A stretch of 64,000 nt of DNA from Corallococcus silvisoli. GTDB taxonomy: Bacteria; Myxococcota; Myxococcia; Myxococcales; Myxococcaceae. The stretch spans positions 248,001-312,000 of the forward strand of contig NZ_JAAAPJ010000006.1 in assembly GCF_009909145.1 (NCBI RefSeq), read 5' to 3'. Both the position numbers and the translations under genes were made by a program. The notes beneath the pieces were generated by a model that was not told where the DNA came from, searched no databases, and was given only the letters and a program-made list of their open reading frames with translations. This document shows, piece by piece, positions 1 to 9,115 of this stretch (its first letter is position 1; each line of letters opens with the position of its first letter).

Positions 1-1222
1 GGTACAGCCGGTCGATGTGCTCCGCCGTCAGGTTGACCAGGTCCTTGTGGTTGTTCGTCTTCCACTCGGCGGTGTTGGCGTCCATCAGGCGGCTCTCGCC
101 GTCCGTCTTGTGCAGGCCGATGACGTGGCCTTCCGCGGCCTCGCCCGGCTTGCGCAGGCCCATCCGGTAGTGGCCGTTCTCCTTCGTGCCGTCGAACAGC
201 TTCTGCGCGAAGGAGTCACCCTGGATGGGCTCGTAGTCCTGCACGCGCACGCCCGGGTAGCCACCGCCGCGGCCCGCGCGGAAGGCGTCGGTCTGCGCCT
301 GGAGCTCATGGTGCGTCTGGGTGATGGCCTCCGAGTCCTGCTTCGCCTGGGCGCTGCCCGCCTTGATCTCATGGTTCAGCGCCTTGCGCTGCGCGAGCAG
401 GCTCTGGCGCTCGTCGGGGGACAGGTCCGGGTCGGTGAGCTTTTCGTTGATGGCCCCGCGCTGCGCCTGCTTGAGCTTCAGCGCCGCGATGTCGTCCTGG
501 AGCTTGGAGATGGAGTCGATGTTCGCGTTGTTCTTGCGCCTGATGGCGTCGCCCTGGAGCGACTCGGCGTGCTGCTTGTCGATGAGGCCGCCGAACTGGT
601 GGTCCGTCACCTTGCCGAACGCCTGCGAGCCCTTCTTCGGGTCGCCGCCCGCTTCGATGCCGGTGCGGATCCACTCGGAGGTCATCGCGCTGCACACGCC
701 CGCGTCCGTGCCGGAGGGCAGGCCCGGCTTCTTCAGCATCGGGTGGCCGCCCTGGTCCGTGTAGCGCAGCACCTCCGCGCCCGGGAGCTCCTGCTTCATC
801 TCCTCGCACACCTGCTGGATTTCAGGCCGCGGCGCCGCCGCCTTGCCCTTGCCCGGCGTGCGACCCAGGGCCAGGTCCTGGATCTCACTCTCGGAGAGCT
901 GGGGGGCCTGCAGCTGCGGGCCCTGGAGCTCGTGCGCGTTGATGTTCGGGCGCGGCGAGGAAGAGGAGGAGGAAGAGGAGGCCGGGGAGCTCATGGACGG
1001 CTTGAACGCGTCCCCCTGCGACGTCTTGTCCGGCGTGGAGGGCCGGGGGACCGGCGACGCGCTCGGGGGCGGCGACGAGGACGACGCGGCAGGCGGCTTC
1101 ATCTGCGCCGGCGGCTTCGTGGAGGTCGACGAGCTCGACGAGCTCACCGTGCTCGGCACCTTCGGCGCAGCCGGGGGCGTCGTCTTGGGCGTCCGGGAGA
1201 ACGCGGCCTTGATGCTCTTCAT
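1..1222 (-). CDS. YopT/AvrPphB-like (C58) cysteine protease, 3' end outside window
   Basis: Partial: 407 codons are present and the C-terminus lies beyond base 1. It starts at ATG 1222, 8 nt after AGAGGG. Residues 1-130 look disordered and are Pro/Ser/Thr-rich, with a run of eight serines near residue 83. From about 130 it resembles YopT/AvrPphB proteases: Cys177 in DAGVCSAMTSEW, His366 in EGHVIGL and Asp381 in LMDAN give the C-H-D order, with an H-to-D step of 15. Between Cys and His lies a roughly 100-residue insert (about 215-315), rich in Gln, Lys and Glu and probably coiled coil. Known C58 enzymes are injected effectors or toxin-processing domains that cut target proteins. No signal peptide is visible. 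It is divergent from the urease operon across 118 bp, with no obvious functional link. The fold call rests on the motif pattern alone. Confidence 0.7.
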   Translation of the reverse strand, partial: MKSIKAAFSRTPKTTPPAAPKVPSTVSSSSSSTSTKPPAQMKPPAASSSSPPPSASPVPRPSTPDKTSQGDAFKPSMSSPASSSSSSSSPRPNINAHELQGPQLQAPQLSESEIQDLALGRTPGKGKAAAPRPEIQQVCEEMKQELPGAEVLRYTDQGGHPMLKKPGLPSGTDAGVCSAMTSEWIRTGIEAGGDPKKGSQAFGKVTDHQFGGLIDKQHAESLQGDAIRRKNNANIDSISKLQDDIAALKLKQAQRGAINEKLTDPDLSPDERQSLLAQRKALNHEIKAGSAQAKQDSEAITQTHHELQAQTDAFRAGRGGGYPGVRVQDYEPIQGDSFAQKLFDGTKENGHYRMGLRKPGEAAEGHVIGLHKTDGESRLMDANTAEWKTNNHKDLVNLTAEHIDRLY

Positions 1223-1340
1223 GGAGGGGACCCTCTGGAAGGGGGAAAACGCGGAACAGCCGCATCCTGGCTCAGGGTGACGCGTCGCGCTAGGTTGAAG
1301 GGGTCGAAATCCCCGCCGGACCCCCGAGGGAGTCGCGCCC

Positions 1341-2123
1341 ATGCATCTGTCCCCCCGTGACGTGGACAAGCTGCTGCTGCATCAGGCGGGCGTGGTCGCC
1401 CAGAAGCGGTTGGCGCGGGGCCTGCGGCTCAACTACCCGGAGGCGGTGGCGCTCATCGCCACGCAGCTGCTGGAGTTCATCCGCGACGGCCGGAGCGTGG
1501 CGGAGCTGATGGACCTGGGGCGGCGGTTCCTGGGGCGCGCGCAGGTGATGGACGGCGTGCCGGAGATGCTGATGGAGGTGCAGGTGGAGGGCACCTTCCC
1601 GGACGGCACCAAGCTCGTCACGGTGCACCACCCGGTGGTGGCGGAGCACGGGGACCTGTCGTTGGCCCTCTACGGCAGCTTCCTGCCGGTGCCTTCCCTG
1701 GAGCGCTTCACGGTGCCCGCCGCGTCGCCGGAGGGGCCGCCGGGGCACGTGCGCGCGGAGGGCGGCACGGTGGAGCTGAACGCGGGCCGCAGGGCCGTCA
1801 CCCTGCGCGTCACGCACCGGGGAGACCGACCCGTGCAGGTGGGCAGTCACTACCCGTTCGCGGAGGTGAACCGCGCGCTGGTGTTCGACCGGGGCGTCGC
1901 CTACGGCCACCGGCTGGACATCCCCGCGGGCACGGCGGTGCGCTTCGAGCCGGGCGAGGTGAAGACGGTGTCGCTGGTCCCCATCGCCGGGGAGCAGGTG
2001 GTGCGCGGCGGCAACGCGCTGGGCAGCGGCAAGGTGTCCGACGCGGGCCGCGAGCAGCTGCTCGCGGCCGTGCGCGCGCACGGCTTCGGTCACGAGGACG
2101 CGAAGGAGGAGGACCGCTCATGA
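1341..2123 (+). CDS. ureAB: urease gamma-beta fusion subunit
   Basis: This structural urease subunit joins the gamma (UreA) and beta (UreB) chains in one 260-residue protein, as in Helicobacter UreA. Residues 1-100 are gamma-type: [12 protein letters not shown] at the start, then [10 protein letters not shown], and [15 protein letters not shown] at the end. After a linker of about 30 residues, about 137-240 are beta-type ([13 protein letters not shown], then GGNALGSG). The usual GSHxHF stretch reads GSHYPF, so one of the two conserved histidines is Pro. The start ATG 1341 follows GAGGGAG with 8 nt spacing. The stop overlaps ureC by ATGA, so the subunits are translationally coupled. A possible TAGGTT -10 box lies at 1291-1296. 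Confidence 0.95.
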   Translation: MHLSPRDVDKLLLHQAGVVAQKRLARGLRLNYPEAVALIATQLLEFIRDGRSVAELMDLGRRFLGRAQVMDGVPEMLMEVQVEGTFPDGTKLVTVHHPVVAEHGDLSLALYGSFLPVPSLERFTVPAASPEGPPGHVRAEGGTVELNAGRRAVTLRVTHRGDRPVQVGSHYPFAEVNRALVFDRGVAYGHRLDIPAGTAVRFEPGEVKTVSLVPIAGEQVVRGGNALGSGKVSDAGREQLLAAVRAHGFGHEDAKEEDRS

Positions 2124-3835
2124 GCCGCACGATGGATCGCCGCCACTACGCGGACATGTTCGGCCCCACCACGGGGGACCGGGTGCGGCTGGGGGACACG
2201 GGCCTGTGGCTCCAGGTGGAGCGCGACGCCACCGTGTACGGGGACGAGTGCAAGTTCGGCGGCGGCAAGGTGCTGCGCGAAGGCATGGGCCAGCGCGCGG
2301 GCGTGGGGGACAAGGGCGCGCTCGACTGCGTCATCACCAACGCGCTCATCGTGGACTGGACGGGCATCCACAAGGCGGACGTGGGCATCAAGGCCGGGCG
2401 CATCGCGGGCATTGGCAAGGCGGGCAACCCGGACGTCATGGCGGGCGTCACGCCGGGCATGGTGGTGGGCGTCACCACGGAGGTCATCGCGGGAGAGGGG
2501 CTCATCCTCACCGCGGGCGGCCTGGACACGCACATCCACTTCATCAGCCCGCAGCAGGCGGACGAGGCCATCGCCAGCGGCATCACCACCTGGGTGGGCG
2601 GCGGCACCGGCCCGGCCACGGGCACCAACGCCACCACCTGCACGCCGGGCGCGTGGAACCTGGCGCGGATGCTGGAGGCCACGGACACGCTGCCCCTGAA
2701 CATCGGCCTCACCGGCAAGGGCAACACGTCGCTGCCGGACGGGTTGTTGGATCAGGTGCGCGCGGGCGCCATCGGGCTCAAGCTGCACGAAGACTGGGGC
2801 ACCACGCCGGCCGCCATCGACACCTGCCTCACGCTGGCGGATGGCGAGGACGTGCAGGTCACCATCCACACGGACACCCTCAACGAGTCCGGCTACGTGG
2901 ATGACTCGCTGGCCGCGTTCAAGGGCCGCACCATCCACACGTACCACTCGGAGGGCGCGGGCGGCGGCCACGCGCCGGACATCATCCGCGTGTGCGGCGC
3001 GCCCAACGTGCTGCCCAGCTCCACCAACCCCACGCGGCCGTACACGGTGAACACGCTGGATGAGCACCTGGACATGCTCATGGTGTGTCACCACCTGGAC
3101 CGCGAGATTCCGGAGGACGTGGCCTTCGCGGAGAGCCGCATCCGCGGGGAGACCATCGCCGCGGAGGACATCCTCCACGACCTGGGCGCCATCAGCATGA
3201 TGGCCTCCGACAGCCAGGCCATGGGCCGGGTGGGCGAGGTCATCACCCGCACGTGGCAGACGGCGCACAAGATGCGCGAGCAGCGCGGACGGCTCCCGGG
3301 CGAGCAGGGCGACAACGACAACCTGCGCATCCGCCGCTACGTGGCGAAGTACACCATCAACCCGGCCATCGCCCACGGGCTGTCCCATGAGGTGGGCTCC
3401 GTGGAGGTGGGGAAGCTGGCGGACCTGGTGCTGTGGCGGCCCGCGTTCTTCGGCGCGAAGCCGGAGCTGGTGCTCAAGGGCGGCTTCATCGCCTGGGGGC
3501 AGATGGGGGACGCGAACGCGTCCATCCCCACGCCGCAGCCGTACCTCATGCGCCCGATGTTCGGCGCGCGCGGCCGGGCGCTCGGCTCCACCAGCATCGC
3601 GTTCGTGTCCGGACGCGCGCTGGCGGAGGGCACCGTGCAGGGCCTGGGGCTCACCAAGCGGCTGTCCGCGGTGGCGAACTGCCGCCGCCTGGGCAAGAAG
3701 GACATGCGGCTCAACGACGCGCTGCCGGTCATCACGGTGGATCCCGAGACCTACGAGGTCCGGGCGGACGGAGCGCTCTTGCGCTGCGAGCCCGCGAGCT
3801 GGCTGCCCCTGGCCCAGCGCTACTCGCTGTTCTGA
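2120..3835 (+). CDS. ureC: urease alpha (catalytic) subunit
   Basis: Catalytic subunit that hydrolyses urea to ammonia and carbamate at a di-nickel centre. At 571 residues it has the usual length. All active-site residues are present: His138/His140 (DTHIHF), the carbamylated Lys221 (GLKLHEDWG), His250, His276 ([12 protein letters not shown]), the flap Cys323-His324 (MVCHHL) and Asp364 (MASDSQ). The start ATG 2120 overlaps the ureAB stop. A second in-frame Met at residue 5 ([17 protein letters not shown]) would also fit the family. Nothing looks degraded, so the enzyme should be active if nickel is delivered. Confidence 0.98.
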   Translation: MSRTMDRRHYADMFGPTTGDRVRLGDTGLWLQVERDATVYGDECKFGGGKVLREGMGQRAGVGDKGALDCVITNALIVDWTGIHKADVGIKAGRIAGIGKAGNPDVMAGVTPGMVVGVTTEVIAGEGLILTAGGLDTHIHFISPQQADEAIASGITTWVGGGTGPATGTNATTCTPGAWNLARMLEATDTLPLNIGLTGKGNTSLPDGLLDQVRAGAIGLKLHEDWGTTPAAIDTCLTLADGEDVQVTIHTDTLNESGYVDDSLAAFKGRTIHTYHSEGAGGGHAPDIIRVCGAPNVLPSSTNPTRPYTVNTLDEHLDMLMVCHHLDREIPEDVAFAESRIRGETIAAEDILHDLGAISMMASDSQAMGRVGEVITRTWQTAHKMREQRGRLPGEQGDNDNLRIRRYVAKYTINPAIAHGLSHEVGSVEVGKLADLVLWRPAFFGAKPELVLKGGFIAWGQMGDANASIPTPQPYLMRPMFGARGRALGSTSIAFVSGRALAEGTVQGLGLTKRLSAVANCRRLGKKDMRLNDALPVITVDPETYEVRADGALLRCEPASWLPLAQRYSLF

Positions 3836-3846
3836 GGGACGCGGCC

Positions 3847-4509
3847 ATGGCTTCCGGCTGGAGGGTGTTGCAGCTGGCGGACTCGGGCTTTCCCACCGGG
3901 GGCTTCGCGCACTCGGGGGGACTGGAGGCCGCGGTGCAGCTGGGCGAGGTGCGCGGCGCGGCCGGCGTGCGGCGCTTCGTGGAGGCGCTGCTCTGGCAGG
4001 CGGGCCTGGGAGGACTGCCGCTCCTGGGCGAGGCGTGGCGCGACCCCGCGTCGCTCCCCGCGCTGGACGCGCGCGCGGAGGTGTTCCTCACCAACCACGT
4101 GGCCCACCGGGCCAGCCGCACGCAGGGGCGGGCCTTCCTGGACACCTGCGCGCGCATCTTCCCGGACGCGGTGGGGCCGGTGCGCGAGGCGGCCCGCGCG
4201 GCCGGGGTGCGCTTCCACCATGCGCCGGTGTTCGGCGCGGTGCTGCGCGCGCTGGAGGTGGACCTGGAGGATGCGCAGCGGCTCTTCCTGTCGCTCACGC
4301 TCCGGGGCGCGCTGTCCGCGGGCGTGCGCATGGGCGTCATTGGCACGCACGAGTCGCATCAGGTGCAACATCAGGCGACGCCGCTGCTGGACGCGGTGCT
4401 GTCGCATTGCAAGGCATTGGGCGTGGAGGACCTGGCGCAGCCCGCGCCGCTCTGGGACCTGGTGGGCGCCACGCACGACCGGCTCTATTCGAGGCTGTTC
4501 CTGTCCTGA
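3847..4509 (+). CDS. ureF: urease accessory protein UreF
   Basis: Accessory protein that binds apo-urease with UreD and recruits UreG for nickel insertion. The 220-residue length fits the family. The N-terminus (LQLADSGFPTGGFAHSGGLE) is the standard UreF opening, and the C-terminal half holds the GVIGTHESHQVQHQATPLLD region followed by a DRLYSRLFLS tail. Only 11 bp separate it from ureC. The reading frame is open far upstream inside ureC, but homology begins at ATG 3847, so that start is used. UreF normally works in a complex with UreD, and no ureD is in this window. Confidence 0.95.
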   Translation: MASGWRVLQLADSGFPTGGFAHSGGLEAAVQLGEVRGAAGVRRFVEALLWQAGLGGLPLLGEAWRDPASLPALDARAEVFLTNHVAHRASRTQGRAFLDTCARIFPDAVGPVREAARAAGVRFHHAPVFGAVLRALEVDLEDAQRLFLSLTLRGALSAGVRMGVIGTHESHQVQHQATPLLDAVLSHCKALGVEDLAQPAPLWDLVGATHDRLYSRLFLS

Positions 4510-4533
4510 CTCCAGGACGAAGGGGAGGGCGAC

Positions 4534-5250
4534 ATGCACGACGAAGACCACCGCGGACATGGGCAGGATGGACATGAGCACACGCACGAGGACTGGGAGC
4601 ACCCCGGCCACTTCGACGCGCGCGACAAGCCGCACCGGCGGGACTATTCGCAGCGGGCGTTCACGATTGGCATTGGCGGGCCGGTGGGCAGCGGCAAGAC
4701 GGCGCTGGTGCTGGCCCTGTGCAAGAAGCTGCGCGACCAGTACCGGCTGGGCGTGGTGACCAACGACATCTTCACGAAGGAGGACGCGGAGTTCCTGGTG
4801 CGCAACCAGGCCCTGTCCCCGGAGCGCATCAAGGCGGTGGAGACGGGCGGATGCCCGCACGCGGCCATCCGCGAGGACATCAGCCACAACCTGCTCGCGC
4901 TGGAGCAGCTGATGGAGGAGCTGCACCCGGAGCTGCTCATCGTGGAGAGCGGCGGTGACAACCTGGCCGCGCAGTACAGCCGCGAGCTGGCGGACTACAC
5001 GGTGTACGTCATCGACGTGGCGGGCGGAGACAAGGTGCCGCGCAAGGGCGGGCCGGGCATCACCCAGTCGGATCTGCTGGTCATCAACAAGACGGACCTG
5101 GCGCCGCACGTGGGCGCGGACCTGGGCGTGATGGACCGCGATGCCCGGAAGATGCGCGGCCAGGGCCCCTTCGTCTTCACCCAGGTGACGCACGACGTGG
5201 GCGTGGACGCGGTGGTGGGCCACCTGCTGGACGCCTGGCGGCGGCGCTAG
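4534..5250 (+). CDS. ureG: urease accessory GTPase UreG
   Basis: GTPase that drives nickel transfer into urease. It has a P-loop (GGPVGSGKT), the nickel-binding CPH motif ([13 protein letters not shown]) and the guanine-specificity motif NKTD. The first 35 residues are an added His/Asp/Glu-rich tail ([15 protein letters not shown]), probably a nickel store. Such a tail may partly replace the His-rich metallochaperone UreE, which is missing here. At 238 residues it is longer than the usual roughly 205 because of this tail. GAAGGGGAGG precedes ATG 4534. It is the last gene of the urease operon. Confidence 0.97.
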   Translation: MHDEDHRGHGQDGHEHTHEDWEHPGHFDARDKPHRRDYSQRAFTIGIGGPVGSGKTALVLALCKKLRDQYRLGVVTNDIFTKEDAEFLVRNQALSPERIKAVETGGCPHAAIREDISHNLLALEQLMEELHPELLIVESGGDNLAAQYSRELADYTVYVIDVAGGDKVPRKGGPGITQSDLLVINKTDLAPHVGADLGVMDRDARKMRGQGPFVFTQVTHDVGVDAVVGHLLDAWRRR

Positions 5251-5284
5251 AGGCGACGGCTGATGGCGGCCGGAGGCCAGCACT

Positions 5285-5309
5285 GGCGGTGACTGGATGT
5301 CACTCCGCC
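5285..5309 (+). terminator. hairpin after ureG
   Basis: GTGAC and GTCAC pair around TGGAT. A further four pairs (GGCG/CGCC) stack outside a 2-nt bulge. There is no T-run, so a role in ending the urease transcript is only plausible. Confidence 0.3.
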
Positions 5310-5384
5310 GGGAGGGGAAGACAGGGACCTGACGGACGGTCCTCCCCGGGGGCACTCCGTCACTGACAGCCGGGGTGGGATGTG

Positions 5385-5390
5385 TACTCT
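5385..5390 (+). promoter_or_regulatory. -10-like TACTCT before a leaderless start
   Basis: TACTCT fits TANNNT and ends 7 nt before GTG 5398, with no Shine-Dalgarno sequence between. This argues that the kinase starts at GTG 5398 rather than at the ATG at 5380, which lies upstream of the hexamer. Confidence 0.45.
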
Positions 5391-5397
5391 GCTGCCC

Positions 5398-7884
5398 GTG
5401 GGCATCCTGGAGCGGGCACGTGTGGAGTGGTTCGCGACGGCGTTCGGCCTCGTGGTGGGGACCACGATGGTGTTCGTGCCGTACGAGTTCGGGGCGGCCC
5501 TCTTCCAGTTCATCTATCCGTACGTGCGTCCGCTCGGGAGCCTGTTCCTGGTGGGCTCGGCCACGATGCTCGCCGCGCTCCTGTTCCCCAACTGGCCGGC
5601 CTTCGTGGGGTGGCTGGGACGGGTGCTCTTCCTGGGCGCGGTCGGGTTCTACTGGTGGACCGCCACGGTCCTGCCCGGTGGACTCACGGGGCTGGTGCTG
5701 TACCCGCTGCTCGCGGGGCTGCTCCTGCTGGAGCAGGCCCGCCGCTTCCGGGGGCGGGGGCTGCTGGCGGTGTTCATCGCCGCGGTGGCGCTCTCCTTCG
5801 GGGTGCTGATGGTCCTGAGCCCCCATGGCTTCATCCGCTTCTCGCTGCTGGCGTTCGGTCCGTTCATCCGGGGGCTGGGCGCGCTCTTCCTTGGGACGGG
5901 GGTCCTGCTGTCGGTGGGGTTGTGGCGCGGGTGGCTGGGGCTCAGCCGGGTCGCGCTCGCGGGGTTGTGCATCCTGTTCCTGAACATGGCCCTCGCGCTG
6001 GGGTCGCGGGGGTCGTGGGCGGGGGTGGGCGTCTACGCGGTGCTGACCGTGTCGTGCGCGGTGTTGACGTGGGTGCGCGAGCTGCCGGTGCTGAGCGGGG
6101 TGCGCTGGCGGCTGTTTCGCGGCATGGCCCTGGCGTCGGTGCTGCCCATCCTGGGGGCGGGCGCGGTGGCGTCGTTCGTCGCGCAGCGGGCCATCGAGGC
6201 GGAGCTGCGGAGCAAGGCGCAGCAGGCGGTGTCCGCGGAGACGGCCTGGCTGGAGCAGACGGCGTACATGGCGCGCTCCCTGCTGCGCGCGCAGAGCCGG
6301 GATCCGGGCTTCATCGCGGCGGTGCGCGACGGGAACGTGGAGGGCATGAGCGAACGGGTGGACCTGCTGGAGAACGACTCCGGCCTGTTCGACGCGGCGT
6401 GGCTGCTGGACTCCGCTGGGAACACGCTGGTGCCCTCCACGAAGCTGAACCGGATCGGCGCCAACCACAACTACGCGAACCGGGAGTACTTCCAGCAGAC
6501 GATCCAAGGCGACAACGCGGTGCTGTTGTCGCGGCCCTTCCTCACCCGCGCGGGCCTGCCCTTCGTGGTCTTCACCACGCAGGTGGAGCTGGGAGACGGC
6601 AGGCGCGCCGTGCTGGTGGGCGGGCTGTCCCTGAGGCGGCTGGGCCTGCAGCCGACGCTGGCCTCGCGCAGCTACCACGTGGAGCTGTTCGACCGGCGCG
6701 ACGGGACCCTGCTGCGGGAGACGGACCGCGGCGACGTGCTCACCCGGGCGCCGGTGCTGGGGATGCTGACGCCGCAGGCGCTGTCGACGCCGGAGGGGAT
6801 GCTGGAGGCGTTCGACGCGTCGGGGCACCGCCTGCTGGTGGCGCACGAGCAGGTGAGCGAGACGCCCTGGACGGTGGTGGTGACGGCGCGGCTGCGCGAG
6901 GCGTTCGCGCCGGTGACGCGCATGGGGGCGTGGGTGGTGGCCATCGCGGTGCTGGCGGGCGCCATCTCGCTACTCTTGTCGCAGTGGGTGGGGCGGGACG
7001 TGGCGCGGCGGCTGGAGGCGCTGCGGGACGGCTTCGCCGCGCTGGGCACGCCCGCCCTGGAGCGGCGGGTGCAGGCCGGGGGGGATGACGAGTTCGCGCA
7101 GCTGGCGTCGGGCTTCAACGACATGGCGGCGCGCATCGACCGCACGCAGCAGGAGCTTCGCGAGGCCATCAACATCCGGGACCAGTTCCTGTCCATGGCG
7201 AGCCACGAGCTGCGCACGCCGCTGACGCCGCTGAAGGCGACGCTGGAGCTGCTCATCCGCCAGTCCGAATCCAGCCAGGGGCTGACGCCGGAGCGGCAGC
7301 GCGCCATCTTCGACCGGCTGAACCGGCAGGTGGACCGGCTGACGCGGCTGATTGGCGACATGCTGGACGTGTCGCGGCTGCAGTCCGGGCGCTTCGCGTT
7401 GACGGTGGCGCCCATGGACCTGGTGACGCTGATGCACGAGGTGATGGAGCGCGTCCAGTCCACGCGGCCGGAGCGCGAGGGGTTGTTGTCGCTGGCGGTC
7501 CCGGACGCGCCGCTGGTGGGCCGGTGGGACGCGCAGCGGTTGGATCAGCTCTTCACGAACCTGGTGGAGAACGCGCTGCGCTACTCGCCGCCGGGGACGC
7601 CAGTGGCGGTGCGGGTGCGAGAGGAGGACGGTCAGGTGCGGGTGGACGTGGAGGACCGGGGCATCGGCATCCCGGCGGAGAGCCTGCCGCAGCTCTTCAC
7701 GCCCTTCTACCGCGCGGGCAACGCCGCCGAGCACTACGCCGGGGGCCTGGGGCTGGGGTTGGCCATCTGCCGTGAAATCGTGGAGCGCCACGGGGGCCGC
7801 ATCCAGGCGCGCAGCGAGGGGCCGGGCCAGGGCACGTGCTTCACGGTGTGGCTGCCCCGCGCGGCCGTCTCGGGCGCGACCTGA
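5398..7884 (+). CDS. membrane sensor histidine kinase (multi-TM, Cache-like, HAMP, HisKA, HATPase)
   Basis: 828 residues from GTG 5398. About residues 10-260 hold a series of hydrophobic helices, like a 7-8 TM integral sensor. About 270-430 look like an extracytoplasmic Cache/PAS fold (GANHNYANREYFQQT is typical). A last TM helix near 515 leads to a HAMP linker. The H-box ASHELRTPL carries the phospho-acceptor at about His603, followed by an N-box (NLVENALRYSPPG), DRGIGIP and GGLGLGLAIC. It therefore autophosphorylates in response to an external or membrane signal. No receiver domain is fused. Its stop overlaps the next gene, an AraC-like regulator, by one base. An alternative start is ATG 5380. 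The ligand is unknown. Confidence 0.85.
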   Translation: MGILERARVEWFATAFGLVVGTTMVFVPYEFGAALFQFIYPYVRPLGSLFLVGSATMLAALLFPNWPAFVGWLGRVLFLGAVGFYWWTATVLPGGLTGLVLYPLLAGLLLLEQARRFRGRGLLAVFIAAVALSFGVLMVLSPHGFIRFSLLAFGPFIRGLGALFLGTGVLLSVGLWRGWLGLSRVALAGLCILFLNMALALGSRGSWAGVGVYAVLTVSCAVLTWVRELPVLSGVRWRLFRGMALASVLPILGAGAVASFVAQRAIEAELRSKAQQAVSAETAWLEQTAYMARSLLRAQSRDPGFIAAVRDGNVEGMSERVDLLENDSGLFDAAWLLDSAGNTLVPSTKLNRIGANHNYANREYFQQTIQGDNAVLLSRPFLTRAGLPFVVFTTQVELGDGRRAVLVGGLSLRRLGLQPTLASRSYHVELFDRRDGTLLRETDRGDVLTRAPVLGMLTPQALSTPEGMLEAFDASGHRLLVAHEQVSETPWTVVVTARLREAFAPVTRMGAWVVAIAVLAGAISLLLSQWVGRDVARRLEALRDGFAALGTPALERRVQAGGDDEFAQLASGFNDMAARIDRTQQELREAINIRDQFLSMASHELRTPLTPLKATLELLIRQSESSQGLTPERQRAIFDRLNRQVDRLTRLIGDMLDVSRLQSGRFALTVAPMDLVTLMHEVMERVQSTRPEREGLLSLAVPDAPLVGRWDAQRLDQLFTNLVENALRYSPPGTPVAVRVREEDGQVRVDVEDRGIGIPAESLPQLFTPFYRAGNAAEHYAGGLGLGLAICREIVERHGGRIQARSEGPGQGTCFTVWLPRAAVSGAT

Positions 7885-8666
7885 TGCGCTACGTGGAGGC
7901 CCGTCCGTGCGCGGCGCTGGCGCCGTACGTGGAGTGCTACTGGGCGCTGGAGCTGTCGGGGCCCGCGCCGGTGGGCGTGCACCGGGTGTTGCCGGACGGG
8001 TGTCTGGACATCCTGGTGGACCTGTCGGCGGGAGCGGGCCCTCGGGTGGTGGGGGCGATGCGCACGGCGGAGGTGGTGCCGCTGGGGGACGCGGCGTCCT
8101 TCATCGCGGTGCGCTTCCGTCCGGGGGGCGCGCAGCCGTTCCTGCGGCTGCCGTTGCTGGAGTTGACGGACGCGAAGGTGGCGCTCGGGGACCTCTGGCC
8201 GCGCGAGGCGCGCGAGTGGTGGGAGCGGCTGGCGGAGGCGGAGGGGCGGGCGGCGCGCTTCGCGTTGTTGGAGCGGCTGTTGCTGGAGCGGCTGCCCGGG
8301 AGGGAAGGGGACGCGGGGGTGCGGCACGCGGTGGACCTCATCCTGGGGGCCAGGGGGCAGGTGCCGGTGCGTTCACTGGAGGGGGTGATGGGGGTGGGGG
8401 CGCGGCAGGTGGAGCGGCGGTTCCTGGCGTCGGTGGGGTTGTCGCCGAAGGTGTTGTGCCGCATCGCGCGGCTGCAGCACGCGGTGGCGCTGTCGAGCGG
8501 GCCCCGGGCGCTGGAGGGCGCGGCGTGGGCGTTGGCGGCGGGGTACTACGACCAGGCGCATCAGGTGCGGGAGTTCCGGGCGCTGACGGGGTTGACGCCG
8601 GGGGCGTATGTGCGGGAGCAGGCGGAGGTCGGATTCGTCCAATCCCCTGGCGGGGTGGATGCGTAA
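7884..8666 (+). CDS. AraC-family transcriptional regulator
   Basis: 260 residues. The N-terminal 110 (starting MRYVEARPCAALAPYVECYW) match the cupin-like domain common in small AraC regulators. The C-terminus (about 150-250) carries the two AraC helix-turn-helix units: VGARQVERRFLASVGLSPK, then AWALAAGYYDQAHQVREFRALTGLTPGAY split over the second helix. Its ATG shares the A of the kinase stop codon (TGATG), so the two are co-translated. The pairing is odd because histidine kinases normally partner receiver-domain proteins, and this protein has none. Target genes cannot be read from the sequence. Confidence 0.85.
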   Translation: MRYVEARPCAALAPYVECYWALELSGPAPVGVHRVLPDGCLDILVDLSAGAGPRVVGAMRTAEVVPLGDAASFIAVRFRPGGAQPFLRLPLLELTDAKVALGDLWPREAREWWERLAEAEGRAARFALLERLLLERLPGREGDAGVRHAVDLILGARGQVPVRSLEGVMGVGARQVERRFLASVGLSPKVLCRIARLQHAVALSSGPRALEGAAWALAAGYYDQAHQVREFRALTGLTPGAYVREQAEVGFVQSPGGVDA

Positions 8667-8702
8667 GGTGCCGGTGTTCTTTTCTTGATGGGGAGGCACT
8701 CC

Positions 8703-9068
8703 ATGTCCACCGCACCGCAGCAGGCCGAGCAGCACCACCGCATCGACTACATCGAGCTTCCCGTGAAGGACATGGCGGAGGCGAAGCGCTTCTACGGCGC
8801 GGTCTTCGGCTGGAAGTTCGAGGACTACGGTCCCCAGTACACGAGCTTCATGGATGGCCGTCTGAGGGGAGGCTTCAACCCGGAGCTGGCGGTGGTGAAG
8901 GGGGGCGCGTTGATCATCCTGTACTCGAAGGACCTGGAGGCGACGCACGCGAAGGTGCGCGAGGCCGGTGGGCGCATCGTGCAGGACACGTTCTCCTTCC
9001 CAGGCGGCAAGCGCTTCCACTTCACCGACCCCACCGGAAACGAGCTGGCGGTGTGGGGCGATCCCTAG
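8703..9068 (+). CDS. VOC-family (glyoxalase/bleomycin-resistance fold) protein
   Basis: 121 residues with the vicinal oxygen chelate fold: opening DYIELPVKDMAEAKRFYGAV, and a C-terminal DPTGNELAVWG strand of the kind that normally carries a metal-binding Glu. It resembles small stand-alone VOC proteins annotated as antibiotic-resistance or glyoxalase-like, whose substrates are mostly unknown. Start ATG 8703 was chosen because GGGGAGG sits 8 nt before it; the in-frame ATG at 8685 has no such site. It follows the AraC gene by 36 bp in the same direction and may share its transcript. Confidence 0.85.
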   Translation: MSTAPQQAEQHHRIDYIELPVKDMAEAKRFYGAVFGWKFEDYGPQYTSFMDGRLRGGFNPELAVVKGGALIILYSKDLEATHAKVREAGGRIVQDTFSFPGGKRFHFTDPTGNELAVWGDP

Positions 9069-9115
9069 TCGCGTCCCTGTCCGGTGCGTGGGGGCAGCCG
9101 CGCGCGCCCCGGGGT

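Noticed and set aside
3820..6846. An open frame of 1008 codons on the minus strand across ureF, ureG and the kinase
   Set aside because: Antisense to clear urease genes; low-complexity Gln/Arg/His translation.
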